Shown here in pieces: positions 9,366 to 16,997 of a stretch of DNA of 64,000 nucleotides. Source of the DNA: Wenzhouxiangella sp. (GTDB lineage: Bacteria; Pseudomonadota; Gammaproteobacteria; Xanthomonadales; Wenzhouxiangellaceae). The translations under genes were made by a program, and so were the position numbers. The notes below the pieces were generated by a model, which did no database searches, was not told the origin of the DNA, and was given only the letters and a program-made list of their open reading frames with translations. Position 1 is the stretch's first letter. Each line of letters opens with the position of its first letter. The DNA lies in assembly GCA_007694885.1 (NCBI GenBank), contig REEW01000100.1, positions 1 to 64,000 on the forward strand, given 5' to 3'.

Positions 9366-10082
9366 TCAGGCCAATGTCACCAGATCGTGCGGCTCCAGGT
9401 GAGACACACAGTTGATTCGGTTGAGCTGCCAGCGTGTCCTGGCGTCCAGACTCAACTCCGTTACCGATGCATTGTACAGGCTGACGTTGAGCTCGCGCTG
9501 CCAGGCCAGGCCCCGGCCCAGCAACTCCGACACGACCGTGCTGATGATCCCGGCCGATGTCACCACGACCACGCTTCTGCCGCCCTGGAGTTCCTGCTTC
9601 CACAAATCGACCAGCGCCAGTGCCCTGACCCGGAATGCAGCCCAGGTGCCGTTGGCCGCATCGGTCAGGAGACCGGCTTGCCAACGATCCAGAACATTTG
9701 GAAACCAGGCCAGAAAGGTATCCAGGTAGGCGACCGGGTCGGCAAACGCCTGCTGCTCGGGCACCTCGAGGCGCAGGTGTGCAGCCTGGGCCAGGGCGCT
9801 TTGCATGAGCTGATCGACGCGGTATTCGTTGAGCTTGGGATCAATGAAGGCCGCGCCACTTGGCGCTAGCGACTCCAGGGTCTGGCGGTGGCGCTTCAGC
9901 GATCCGCTCCAGACCGGCCAGCCGCCGGCCAGGTCCGCTCGCAGCCGTTCGCCAAGAAGGGCGCTCTGGCGCTGCCCGGACTTCGACAGGCGGTCGTAAT
10001 CCTCGCTGCCGAGCATGCCCTGGCCGTGGCGCAGCAACAGCAGGCGCGGGGTCGCCGCGGCCTGGCCCATCGTCTTCGACAT
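9366..10082 (-). CDS. Histidine phosphatase superfamily protein
   Basis: A 238-residue phosphoglycerate-mutase-like phosphatase. The nucleophile motif is LLLRHGQG (residues about 14-21), and SLKRHRQT supplies the second phosphate-pocket Arg. The usual second His (VSHGG) is replaced by VVTSAGII, a variation seen in part of this superfamily, so activity should not be assumed. The start at 10082 lies 5 bp beyond the msrA stop and the two are probably one transcript. Substrate unknown. Confidence 0.78.
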   Translation of the reverse strand: MSKTMGQAAATPRLLLLRHGQGMLGSEDYDRLSKSGQRQSALLGERLRADLAGGWPVWSGSLKRHRQTLESLAPSGAAFIDPKLNEYRVDQLMQSALAQAAHLRLEVPEQQAFADPVAYLDTFLAWFPNVLDRWQAGLLTDAANGTWAAFRVRALALVDLWKQELQGGRSVVVVTSAGIISTVVSELLGRGLAWQRELNVSLYNASVTELSLDARTRWQLNRINCVSHLEPHDLVTLA

Positions 10083-10087
10083 GGCCT

Positions 10088-10558
10088 TCAGATCGAACAG
10101 CTGCCGCCGCGGCGGGCCAGGTATTGCTGGTGGTAGTCCTCGGCTTTCCAGAAGGCCTGGGCCGGCTCGATCCGGGTCGCGATCGGTCCGGGATAACGAC
10201 CGGACGCGTCCATTTCCGCCCGAACCTGCTCGGCGGTCTCGGCCTGGCCGGGGTCGTGGCAAAAAACCACGGACCGGTACTGAGTGCCCCTGTCCGGACC
10301 TTGACGATCGACCTGGGTGGGATCGTGCATGGCAAAAAACGCCCGAACCAGGCGCGCATAGTCGCATTGTTCCGGGTCATAGGTGACCTGGACGACCTCG
10401 ACGTGGCCGGTCGTGTCGGTACAGACCTGCTCGTAGGTCGGCTGCTCGACGTGGCCGCCCATGTAGCCGACAGCGGCATCGATGACGCCGGGCACGTCAC
10501 GAAAACGCGCCTCTACACCCCAGAAACAACCCGCCCCGAACGTCGCTAGATGGCTCAT
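10088..10558 (-). CDS. msrA: Peptide methionine-S-sulfoxide reductase A
   Basis: Reduces methionine-S-sulfoxide in proteins. The 156-residue product has the catalytic GCFWG motif at residues 9-13, the family block GVIDAAVGYMGG, and EDYHQQYL near the C-terminus. No C-terminal resolving cysteine pair is obvious beyond a single Cys four residues from the end. The ATG at 10558 is chosen over one ten codons earlier because MSHLATFGAGCFWG aligns with family N-termini. It diverges from sbcB and leads into the histidine phosphatase gene. Confidence 0.94.
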   Translation of the reverse strand: MSHLATFGAGCFWGVEARFRDVPGVIDAAVGYMGGHVEQPTYEQVCTDTTGHVEVVQVTYDPEQCDYARLVRAFFAMHDPTQVDRQGPDRGTQYRSVVFCHDPGQAETAEQVRAEMDASGRYPGPIATRIEPAQAFWKAEDYHQQYLARRGGSCSI

Positions 10559-10663
10559 GATCCAATCCGAAATTGATTTGATTTTCAATGATACTAGAGC
10601 GACATGGCCATCAGGCGAACATTCCGGTTAGGCTGGAAGCGTTGAAACGCGGGCACAACCTCA

Positions 10664-12103
10664 ATGAACGACACCTTTCTCTGGCACGACTACGAAACCT
10701 TCGGGGCCGATCCGCGGCGTGACCGGCCGGCCCAATTCGCAGCACTCCGGACCAATGTCGATCTCGAACCGATCGAAGCGCCGCTGGTCGTCTACTGCCG
10801 CCCTGCCGACGACATGCTGCCCCAACCGGCGGCCTGCATGATCACCGGCATCACGCCGCAGCTGGCCCGGCAGCGTGGCGTTCCCGAGCATGAATTCGCC
10901 GGCACCGTCTCCGAGGCGATGAGCCGTCCGGGCACCTGCAGCGTCGGTTACAACAACTTCCGTTTCGACGACGAAGTCACCCGGCATCTGTTCTGGCGCA
11001 ATTTCATCGACCCGTACGCGCGCGAATACGCCAACGGAAACACTCGCTTCGACCTCATCGACCTGACCCGCCTCACCCGCGCCCTGCGTCCGGCCGGACT
11101 GCACTGGCCCGACCGGGATGACGGCACGCCCAGCTTTCGACTCGAAGACCTGGCCCGGGCCAACGGCATGGACACCAGCCGGGCCCACGATGCGCTGGCC
11201 GACGTGGAGGCCACGCTGGGGCTGGCCAGGCTGATCCGATCGGCACAGCCGCGGCTCTGGGAATGGGCGCTGGGTTTGCGCCAGCGCCACCAGGTCGATC
11301 GCCTCCTGCGCTCGGGCAAGCCGCTGCTCCACGCTTCCGCCCGCCTGCCGGCGCAGTGGTGCGCCACAGCCCCGATATTGCCGCTCGGCGAACATCCGCA
11401 GATTCGATCCCAGTGGGTGGTCTGGAATCTTCGCGAAAGCCCGGCCCCGTTTCTGGAGCTCGACGAAGACGAGCTTGCCGACCTGCTGTGGACACCGGCT
11501 GCAGATCTGCCGGAAGGGCGCGAGCGCCTGCCCGTCAAGCTGGTCCGAAGCAATCGCTGTCCGATGCTCTCCCCGATGAGTGTTCTGGATTCGGCCGCGG
11601 CCGACCGCCTGGCAATCGACCCCGGTCGCATCCGTCGGCATGCGCAAGATATCGCCGCGGCAGTCGATTTCCGCGAACGGCTGCTACGACTGTTCCAGCA
11701 GGATCGGGCGCGGTCGACACCCGATCCCGAGATCGATTTATACGGCGGCTTCAGCCCGCGACCCGACCAGGCCCTCCGGGATCGTGTTCGATCCATGACC
11801 GGGCAGGATCTGGCGGCGCTGGGCGAGCCGTTCAGCGATGAACGACTCAACGTCCTGCTGTTTCGCTACCGCGCACGGGGCTGGCCGGAGAGCCTGGACA
11901 GTGCCGAACAGGCGCGCTGGGCCGAGTACCGCCGACGCCGGCTCGTCGACGACCCGGACCTGGCCAGCATCCGCTTGCACGACTACCAGGCTGAAGTCAG
12001 TCGGCTGCTGAGCGAGCATCCCGAAAGACGCCGCCTGCTGGAAGACCTGATGCGCTGGCCGGGGGAAATCGGCTGTCAGAGTCCGGCAACCAGACTTCAA
12101 TGA
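10664..12103 (+). CDS. sbcB: Exodeoxyribonuclease I
   Basis: Single-strand 3'-5' DNA exonuclease acting in recombination and mismatch repair. The 479-residue product has DEDDh signatures: HDYETFGADP at the N-terminus, YNNFRFDDEV near residue 95, and HDALADVEAT near residue 175. The C-terminal ExoI-specific half includes RCPMLSPM and ends with a block on base-pair contacts. Length agrees with E. coli SbcB (475 aa). It is followed by a non-coding stretch that holds DnaA boxes. Confidence 0.95.
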   Translation: MNDTFLWHDYETFGADPRRDRPAQFAALRTNVDLEPIEAPLVVYCRPADDMLPQPAACMITGITPQLARQRGVPEHEFAGTVSEAMSRPGTCSVGYNNFRFDDEVTRHLFWRNFIDPYAREYANGNTRFDLIDLTRLTRALRPAGLHWPDRDDGTPSFRLEDLARANGMDTSRAHDALADVEATLGLARLIRSAQPRLWEWALGLRQRHQVDRLLRSGKPLLHASARLPAQWCATAPILPLGEHPQIRSQWVVWNLRESPAPFLELDEDELADLLWTPAADLPEGRERLPVKLVRSNRCPMLSPMSVLDSAAADRLAIDPGRIRRHAQDIAAAVDFRERLLRLFQQDRARSTPDPEIDLYGGFSPRPDQALRDRVRSMTGQDLAALGEPFSDERLNVLLFRYRARGWPESLDSAEQARWAEYRRRRLVDDPDLASIRLHDYQAEVSRLLSEHPERRRLLEDLMRWPGEIGCQSPATRLQ

Positions 12104-12138
12104 CTTGGCGACGAATAGTGAAGTAGTTTTTGGGGTTG

Positions 12139-12147
12139 TTATACACA
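12139..12147 (+). promoter_or_regulatory. DnaA box (TTATACACA)
   Basis: Matches the relaxed DnaA-box consensus TTATNCACA exactly. It stands 168 bp from the inverted pair of boxes, on the other side of an AT-rich segment. Confidence 0.5.
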
Positions 12148-12313
12148 ACTGACTGATTCCCGAATTGACACTTTCATGACAGCAGCCAGCCCCGCCCGGG
12201 CGCCGCCATGAAAGCATAACCATCTGATATATATAGCTTTAAATTACTGTATAAGAAATGACCAATTCGGCGAAGAGCCGACAGCCGCCCGCTTCGATCC
12301 AGACTGCCCACAA

Positions 12314-12340
12314 GCTTATCCACAGCTTGTGTGGATAAGC
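12314..12340. promoter_or_regulatory. Inverted pair of perfect DnaA boxes
   Basis: TTATCCACA at 12316-12324 and its reverse complement at 12330-12338, separated by 5 bp. The symmetry extends to 11-bp arms (12314-12324 and 12330-12340). Both halves equal the strongest E. coli DnaA box. As RNA it would form a hairpin, but no U-tract follows, so a terminator is less likely. Confidence 0.65.
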
Positions 12341-12354
12341 CCACGGTGCGTCGT

Positions 12355-12666
12355 TCAGTAACCGGTGGTAGCCGCCGAATAACGACACGCATCCTGGGCC
12401 ATGCCCTCCAGGGACAGCTGCGCGGTTTCCGTTCTTTCGGCTCGGTCCAGGAGGTCGGCGGCAGCGGACCGGCGATCGCCGCGCAGCGATCGCTTGAGCA
12501 GGCGATCGCTGCGCGGTGATACGAATTCGACCACGCTGCCGTCTTCGAAGCGCAACATCAGAACAACCGGAGGCTCACCGGCCTTGCCGGGGCGCGCGAT
12601 TACGCCGCTGATTGTTCGACCGACAATCTCCTCGCGAAGCTGGCGCGGGCTGGAAGTGGATGTCAT
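12355..12666 (-). CDS. Uncharacterised small protein, 103 aa
   Basis: I do not recognise this protein. The N-terminal 55 residues look like a small beta-rich domain (GRTISGVIARPG, then VVLMLRFEDGSVVEFVSP). The C-terminal half is basic then polar and probably helical. No signal peptide or membrane segment is seen. A well-placed AGGAG lies 9 nt before the ATG, which supports a real gene. The middle of the frame carries a perfect 15-bp inverted repeat encoding a repetitive SDR/RSLRGDRRS stretch. It diverges from the ComEA-like gene and ends next to the DnaA boxes. Confidence 0.55.
   Translation of the reverse strand: MTSTSSPRQLREEIVGRTISGVIARPGKAGEPPVVLMLRFEDGSVVEFVSPRSDRLLKRSLRGDRRSAAADLLDRAERTETAQLSLEGMAQDACRYSAATTGY
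12472..12516. repeat. 15-bp inverted repeat with three GCGATCGC octamers
   Basis: A perfect stem (12479-12493 with 12502-12516) with an 8-nt loop, inside the small gene. The palindrome GCGATCGC occurs at 12472-12479, 12486-12493 and 12502-12509, giving three GATC sites in 40 bp, 130-190 bp from the DnaA boxes. Confidence 0.7.
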
Positions 12667-12831
12667 GGCAAATCTCCTACAGGTTTTTACGCTCTATACC
12701 CTCATTCAAACAGGTCGCTTTCTCAAAACCTGATAAGCAGGAAACCGCGCTGGAAAAGGGGGCCAATCGCACGCATCGACGCGGCGTTTGACGACTGCGC
12801 AGATCGGGTTGAAGTTTTTACGCTTTGTCCT

Positions 12832-12855
12832 GACGCCGGCGAGCCGTCCGGCGTC
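12832..12855 (+). promoter_or_regulatory. GC-rich hairpin in the comEA-like 5' region
   Basis: A perfect 8-bp stem, GACGCCGG with CCGGCGTC, and an 8-nt loop, ending 26 bp before the GGAG of the ComEA-like gene. It could be a leader hairpin affecting mRNA stability or a factor-dependent attenuation site. Confidence 0.4.
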
Positions 12856-12894
12856 GAACCAAGCATCCACAATCAACCTTTGGAGAATACCGAC

Positions 12895-13176
12895 ATGATC
12901 AACAAAACCATTGCTGCCCTTTTCCTCGCTATCGCCCTGGCCGGCTTCGCCATCGCCGAGCAGGCTCCGGTCAACATCAACAGCGCAACGGCAGAGGAAC
13001 TGGCCGAGGCCCTGACCGGCGTCGGCCATGCCCGGGCCGAAGCCATCGTCGCCTATCGCGAAGAAAACGGGCCGTTCGGCCACATCGACGAACTGGTCAA
13101 CGTCAGCGGTATCGGTCTGGCAACCGTCGACCGCAACCGGGACCGCATTGCCCTGGAAGAGACGGCCGGGGAATAG
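12895..13176 (+). CDS. ComEA-family helix-hairpin-helix protein
   Basis: Small secreted DNA-binding protein of the ComEA type. The 93-residue product has a signal peptide (INKTIAALFLAIALAGFAIA) and then two helix-hairpin-helix motifs: NINSATAEELAEALTGVGHARAEAIVAY and IDELVNVSGIGLATV. In naturally competent relatives such proteins bind incoming DNA in the periplasm; a competence role here is inference since no other com genes are nearby. The ATG at 12895 has GGAG about 9 nt upstream and is preferred to an in-frame TTG at 12880. Confidence 0.88.
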   Translation: MINKTIAALFLAIALAGFAIAEQAPVNINSATAEELAEALTGVGHARAEAIVAYREENGPFGHIDELVNVSGIGLATVDRNRDRIALEETAGE

Positions 13177-13196
13177 CCGGCAGCTGAACCGGTCAA

Positions 13197-13228
13197 CGGA
13201 GCCACCGGCCCAGGCGCCGGTGGCTCCG
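13197..13228. terminator. Strong hairpin between convergent genes
   Basis: A perfect 13-bp GC-rich stem (13197-13209 with 13216-13228) and a 6-nt loop, 20 bp after the ComEA-like stop and 14 bp before the DUF1684 stop on the other strand. Neither side has a U-run, so it may stop transcription with Rho or simply protect 3' ends. Confidence 0.5.
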
Positions 13229-13242
13229 ATATCGTTCGACAA

Positions 13243-14163
13243 TCAGCCGGAAAGATCTTCGGCCCGCACCCCTCCACTACCCCGGTAACGCAGCTCGCCG
13301 GCCTCCACCTGCACGTCCAGCCGATTCTCCGGCGGCGGCAGCGGGCACGTGGTGTAGGCATTGAAGGCGCAAGGCGGGTTGTAGGCGCGATTGAAATCCA
13401 GCTCTACGCGCCCCTCCTCGGGAAGATCGGAATACAGAAACCGGCCCAGGCCGTAGGTCGAGCGGCCAGAGGTCCGGTCGGCAAAGATGAAGAACAGCTC
13501 ATCGTCCGCGGCCAGAGCTTCCAGACTGTAGGTCCGGCCACCGAATTCGAACACGGCGCGACCCGGATTGGCTTGATCACGCAGTTCTCCAAGGACATCG
13601 GCGATCGGGATGGTCGAGCCTTCCGGATGCGGCTCCCAGCGGGCATCAATCCGCCAGTCGGGGTCGAATTCGAAATAGTCCAGGCCCAGAAACTCACGCC
13701 GGGTGACCGCTTCGCTGTCGCGCGCGCGCAAGACCAGCCGGTCGCCGCGGCGGGCGATTTCGAACCAGCCGGTTCCGGCATGAACCCGGGTGGCCGGTTC
13801 CTCGCCGCCAACCACCAGTTCGCGCCGCGAGGGCACCGGCGCGTCCTCGATCAATACCTCCGCTCCGGGTTCTGGTTCGAACCAGGCACGAGGACCCTCC
13901 ACGACCACATCCCCCCAGTGTTCCGGCCCTGACGGCAAGCGGACGGGCTTGTCGTTGGCCGAACCGACCGCCCAGGTGCCGTCTCCCAGAAACTCCAGCG
14001 CGACCAGGCTCAGCCATCCGAACGGTGCTGTCAGGCGCTCCAGCCTCTGTTCACGCCACTCCAGCGCGGCCGCCTCCCCATCATCGGCGTGCACGGCCAG
14101 CGCCGGCAGGAGCGAGCCCAGCAGGACCAGCAACATCACTCGACTCTTTCTAGGCACGACCAT
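13243..14163 (-). CDS. DUF1684 domain protein, exported
   Basis: A 306-residue protein with an N-terminal signal peptide (hydrophobic core MLLVLLGSLLPALAV, cut near HADD) followed by a DUF1684 domain. The family signature is clear in the C-terminal third: ELDFNRAYNPPCAFNAY, then TCPLPPPENRL. DUF1684 proteins are widespread and lack a known activity. The ATG at 14163 lies inside the end of manC and is preceded by GGAGG with 6 nt spacing, so the two genes overlap by 14 bp and are translationally coupled. Why it is tied to a nucleotide-sugar gene is unclear. Confidence 0.85.
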   Translation of the reverse strand: MVVPRKSRVMLLVLLGSLLPALAVHADDGEAAALEWREQRLERLTAPFGWLSLVALEFLGDGTWAVGSANDKPVRLPSGPEHWGDVVVEGPRAWFEPEPGAEVLIEDAPVPSRRELVVGGEEPATRVHAGTGWFEIARRGDRLVLRARDSEAVTRREFLGLDYFEFDPDWRIDARWEPHPEGSTIPIADVLGELRDQANPGRAVFEFGGRTYSLEALAADDELFFIFADRTSGRSTYGLGRFLYSDLPEEGRVELDFNRAYNPPCAFNAYTTCPLPPPENRLDVQVEAGELRYRGSGGVRAEDLSG

Positions 14164-15565
14164 AGATATCCTCCAGGCGCTCGATGTCGTCCTCACCAAA
14201 ATAAGATCCGGTCTGCACCTCGATGATATGGACCTCGTCATCGCCCTTGTTTTCCAGGCGATGCAGCTGGCCGGCGGCTATGCGCGTCGTCCCGCCCGGC
14301 CCGAGCAGCATCTCCTCGTCATCGATTCGCACCGTCGCCATGCCGGCAACGACCGTCCAGTGCTCGCTGCGATGCTGATGGCGCTGCAGCGACAACACAC
14401 CACCCGGACGAACCACAAGCCGTTTGACCTTGCAGTCCAGAGCGTCCTCGAGCACCGTGTAGTTGCCCCAGGGCCGATGCACCGTCCGGTGATAGGTTGC
14501 CGACTCGTGCTGGGTACGGCTGAGTTCTTCGACCACGGCCTTGACGTCCTGGGCGCGATCCCGGCCGGCGACCAGCACCGCGTCACCGGTATCGATGATC
14601 AGCAGGTTGTCCACGCCGACAGCGGCAACCAGGCGTTTTTCTCCCTGGACAAAGGTGTTGCTGGCATCGATCAGGACCGCCTCGCCGCGCACCCGGTTGC
14701 CGAGTGCGTCGCTCTCGTAGAGCTCGCTGATCGCCTGCCATGAACCGATATCGCTCCAGCCGCACGACACGGGTACGACGGCTCGGTGGTCGGCCTTCTC
14801 CATCACGGCAAAATCGATGGAGTCGGCCCGTACCTGCGCGAAGGCAGCTGAATCCAGCTCCACCGGCTCGGCGCCCCGATCGCTTTGCTCCCAGGCCCGA
14901 TCAACACTCTGACGGATATCGGGCGCATGCTGTTCTAGGGCGTCCAGCACCGCTTCGGCCTTGAAACAGAACATCCCGCCATTCCAGAGGTAGCGTCCGG
15001 ATTCGTAGTAGCGACGGGCGGTTTCCTCGTCCGGTTTCTCCACGAAAGCGTCAATGATCCGACCACCGCCTGCCAGCTCGGCCCCGGCACGAATGTAGCC
15101 GTAGCCGGTTTCGGCATGGGTCGGGCTGATACCAAGACAGGTCAGCCAGTCTGCCGAGGCCAGCTGTGCTGCCTGCGTGACGGCCTGCTCGAAAGCCTGC
15201 TGATCACGAACCAGGTGATCGGCCGGAAGCACCAGCATCAGGGCATCGGTGCCGAAACGTTCGCGAACCCACAGAGCAGCCGCCGCGATGGCCGGGGCCG
15301 TGTTGCGGCCCGACGGCTCGAGCAGAAAGTGATGCCGGCCCTGCGTGGTCGTTTCCCGGTACAGATCGCGGGTCAGAAAATAATGATCACGACCGGTCAC
15401 GGTCAACGTTGTATCTGCATCGGCCACTTTCAGCGCACGCTCCAGCGTGCTTCCGGCCAGGGTCCGGCCGTCGGCCAGGCGCATGAACGGTTTGGGGTGC
15501 GCCTTGCGCGAGACTGGCCAGAGACGGGTTCCGGCTCCACCGGAAAGAATCACGGGAATCAGCAT
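14150..15565 (-). CDS. manC: Mannose-1-phosphate guanylyltransferase / mannose-6-phosphate isomerase
   Basis: Makes GDP-mannose for surface polysaccharide; type II PMI/GMP family. The 471-residue product has the pyrophosphorylase signature LIPVILSGGAGTRLWPVSR at the N-terminus, the block FVEKPDEETA with YLWNGGMF near residue 170, and a C-terminal cupin with RPWGNYT, QRHQHRSEHWTVVAG and HRLENKG. The ATG at 15565 fits family N-termini better than one at 15580. It overlaps rmlD by 7 bp and the DUF1684 gene by 14 bp. Confidence 0.93.
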   Translation of the reverse strand: MLIPVILSGGAGTRLWPVSRKAHPKPFMRLADGRTLAGSTLERALKVADADTTLTVTGRDHYFLTRDLYRETTTQGRHHFLLEPSGRNTAPAIAAAALWVRERFGTDALMLVLPADHLVRDQQAFEQAVTQAAQLASADWLTCLGISPTHAETGYGYIRAGAELAGGGRIIDAFVEKPDEETARRYYESGRYLWNGGMFCFKAEAVLDALEQHAPDIRQSVDRAWEQSDRGAEPVELDSAAFAQVRADSIDFAVMEKADHRAVVPVSCGWSDIGSWQAISELYESDALGNRVRGEAVLIDASNTFVQGEKRLVAAVGVDNLLIIDTGDAVLVAGRDRAQDVKAVVEELSRTQHESATYHRTVHRPWGNYTVLEDALDCKVKRLVVRPGGVLSLQRHQHRSEHWTVVAGMATVRIDDEEMLLGPGGTTRIAAGQLHRLENKGDDEVHIIEVQTGSYFGEDDIERLEDIYGRA

Positions 15566-16452
15566 GTTCGGGATTTCCATTCATTCAGGCATTGACTCAG
15601 CGCCTGCTCGATTGTTGGAACCGGATGACCGACCAGAGTTTCCAGGGCACTTGGGTCAAGTACCGACCAGCGCGGCCTCTCGGCACGCTGCGGCCACTCC
15701 GACGAGGCGATCGGCTCAATCGCAACAGGCTGCTCCACCAGACCCCGTTCAAGTGCCATCGTTACCGCAGTTTGGGCGAATTCGTACCAGCTCAACCGGC
15801 CTCGACTGACCGCATGGAGGGTCCGCGAGCTCGCTGTCATGGTACCGCTTTGCAGCACGGCTTTCGTCATTTGCGCCAGACTGCCTGCCCAGGTGGGTGA
15901 GCCGATCTGATCACTGACCACGCGCAAGTCCTCACCGCGGGCAGCGCGGCCGATGATCGCACTCAAGAAGTTTCCCGGCAGGGAACTGTACAGCCAGGCG
16001 GTGCGCAGGATGATCGCCCGCGCCCCCGACGCCCGGATGGCGTTCTCTCCGGCCAGCTTGGTCTGTCCGTAGACGCTGACCGGGGCAGTAGCATCTTCCT
16101 CGGTCCAGGCACGCCCCGGACTGCCGCTGAATACGTAATCGGTAGAGTAATGAACGAGCACAGCACCGTGTCCAAGGCACCATTGGGCCAACTGGCCAGG
16201 CAGCCAATGATTCAGCATCCGGGCCGCGTCAACCTGGTCTTCGGCCGCATCGACTCCGGTCCAGGCGGCAGGATTGACCACGATATCAGGCTGCACTTCG
16301 CGCAATAGCCGTTGCAGCGCATCGGGGTCGGTCAGATCACAAGGGTATGCTCCAGTATTCCGGCTGCTTGTGACCAGCTCACCCATGCCACCCAGGCGGG
16401 GCTCCAGGTGCCGGCCGAGCTGACCGTTGGCCCCGGTCAGCAGCACTCTCAC
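15559..16452 (-). CDS. rmlD: dTDP-4-dehydrorhamnose reductase
   Basis: Last step of dTDP-L-rhamnose synthesis, an NAD(P)H-dependent reduction. The 297-residue product begins with the Rossmann loop TGANGQLGRHL, then has YSTDYVFSG near residue 105, and the SDR catalytic pair in VYGQTKLAGE. Start is GTG, overlapping the rmlC stop as GTGA. It is the fourth rml gene in a tight rmlBACD-manC run. Confidence 0.94.
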   Translation of the reverse strand: MRVLLTGANGQLGRHLEPRLGGMGELVTSSRNTGAYPCDLTDPDALQRLLREVQPDIVVNPAAWTGVDAAEDQVDAARMLNHWLPGQLAQWCLGHGAVLVHYSTDYVFSGSPGRAWTEEDATAPVSVYGQTKLAGENAIRASGARAIILRTAWLYSSLPGNFLSAIIGRAARGEDLRVVSDQIGSPTWAGSLAQMTKAVLQSGTMTASSRTLHAVSRGRLSWYEFAQTAVTMALERGLVEQPVAIEPIASSEWPQRAERPRWSVLDPSALETLVGHPVPTIEQALSQCLNEWKSRTC

Positions 16453-16997
16453 GCGGGCAACCGCTCGTGCCCAAGCGTGGCCAGGGGCGGCGCAGCCTGA
16501 TCCTTGCCCGACAATCCGGCCGGGTTCAGTGGCCAGTTGATTCCGATGTCGGGATCATCCCAGGCAATCGCGGCGTCGCAATCGGGCCGGTAAGGGCGCG
16601 TACAAAGGTAGTTGAAGGTCGCCTGCTCGCTAAGCACCTGGAACCCATGGGCGAAGCCTTCGGGGATCCACAACTGCTGGTGGCGCTCGCTATCGAGCTC
16701 AACGGACGTCCAGCGGCCAAAATCGGGCGAGCCGGGGCGAATATCCACGGCCACGTCGAAAACCCGTCCCGCGCTCACCCAGACCAGCTTGCCTTGCGGT
16801 TCCGGCCACTGATAATGCAGTCCTCTGAGCACCCCACGGGTAGAACACGACGCATTGGCCTGAACGAAATCCGGGCCGATCCCGTGCTCGGCGTAGCGTT
16901 CTGCGCGCCAGGTCTCCAAAAACCAGCCGCGCTTGTCGCCGAACAGCGTCGGGGTGATCAAAAGAACCTCCGACAGGTCGGTGGCCTCGACTTTCAC
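16449..16997 (-). CDS. rmlC: dTDP-4-dehydrorhamnose 3,5-epimerase
   Basis: Epimerises dTDP-4-keto-6-deoxyglucose at C3 and C5. The 182-residue cupin has [11 protein letters not shown] near residue 20, the catalytic His in [23 protein letters not shown], and the Tyr/Phe region of [14 protein letters not shown]. Start is GTG overlapping the rmlA stop (GTGA). Confidence 0.95.
   Translation of the reverse strand: MKVEATDLSEVLLITPTLFGDKRGWFLETWRAERYAEHGIGPDFVQANASCSTRGVLRGLHYQWPEPQGKLVWVSAGRVFDVAVDIRPGSPDFGRWTSVELDSERHQQLWIPEGFAHGFQVLSEQATFNYLCTRPYRPDCDAAIAWDDPDIGINWPLNPAGLSGKDQAAPPLATLGHERLPA

Larger units (their letters stand above)
12104..12354. other. AT-rich intergenic region with three DnaA boxes
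   Basis: This 251-bp stretch after sbcB is much more AT-rich than its surroundings, notably at 12220-12265 where runs of TATATA and TTTAAATTA occur. It holds TTATACACA at 12139-12147 and a perfect inverted pair, TTATCCACA (12316-12324) and TGTGGATAA (12330-12338). No gene is seen. It may be a DnaA-binding regulatory or replication-related locus. Confidence 0.6.

Noticed and set aside
12314-12340. Inverted DnaA boxes as a terminator for sbcB
   Set aside because: The stem is not followed by a U-tract and is more than 200 bp beyond the sbcB stop; the exact box sequence is better explained by DnaA binding.
12104-12354. Calling this region the chromosomal origin
   Set aside because: Only three DnaA boxes, none of the usual origin neighbours, and no change of gene orientation around it. 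Kept only as a DnaA-binding locus.
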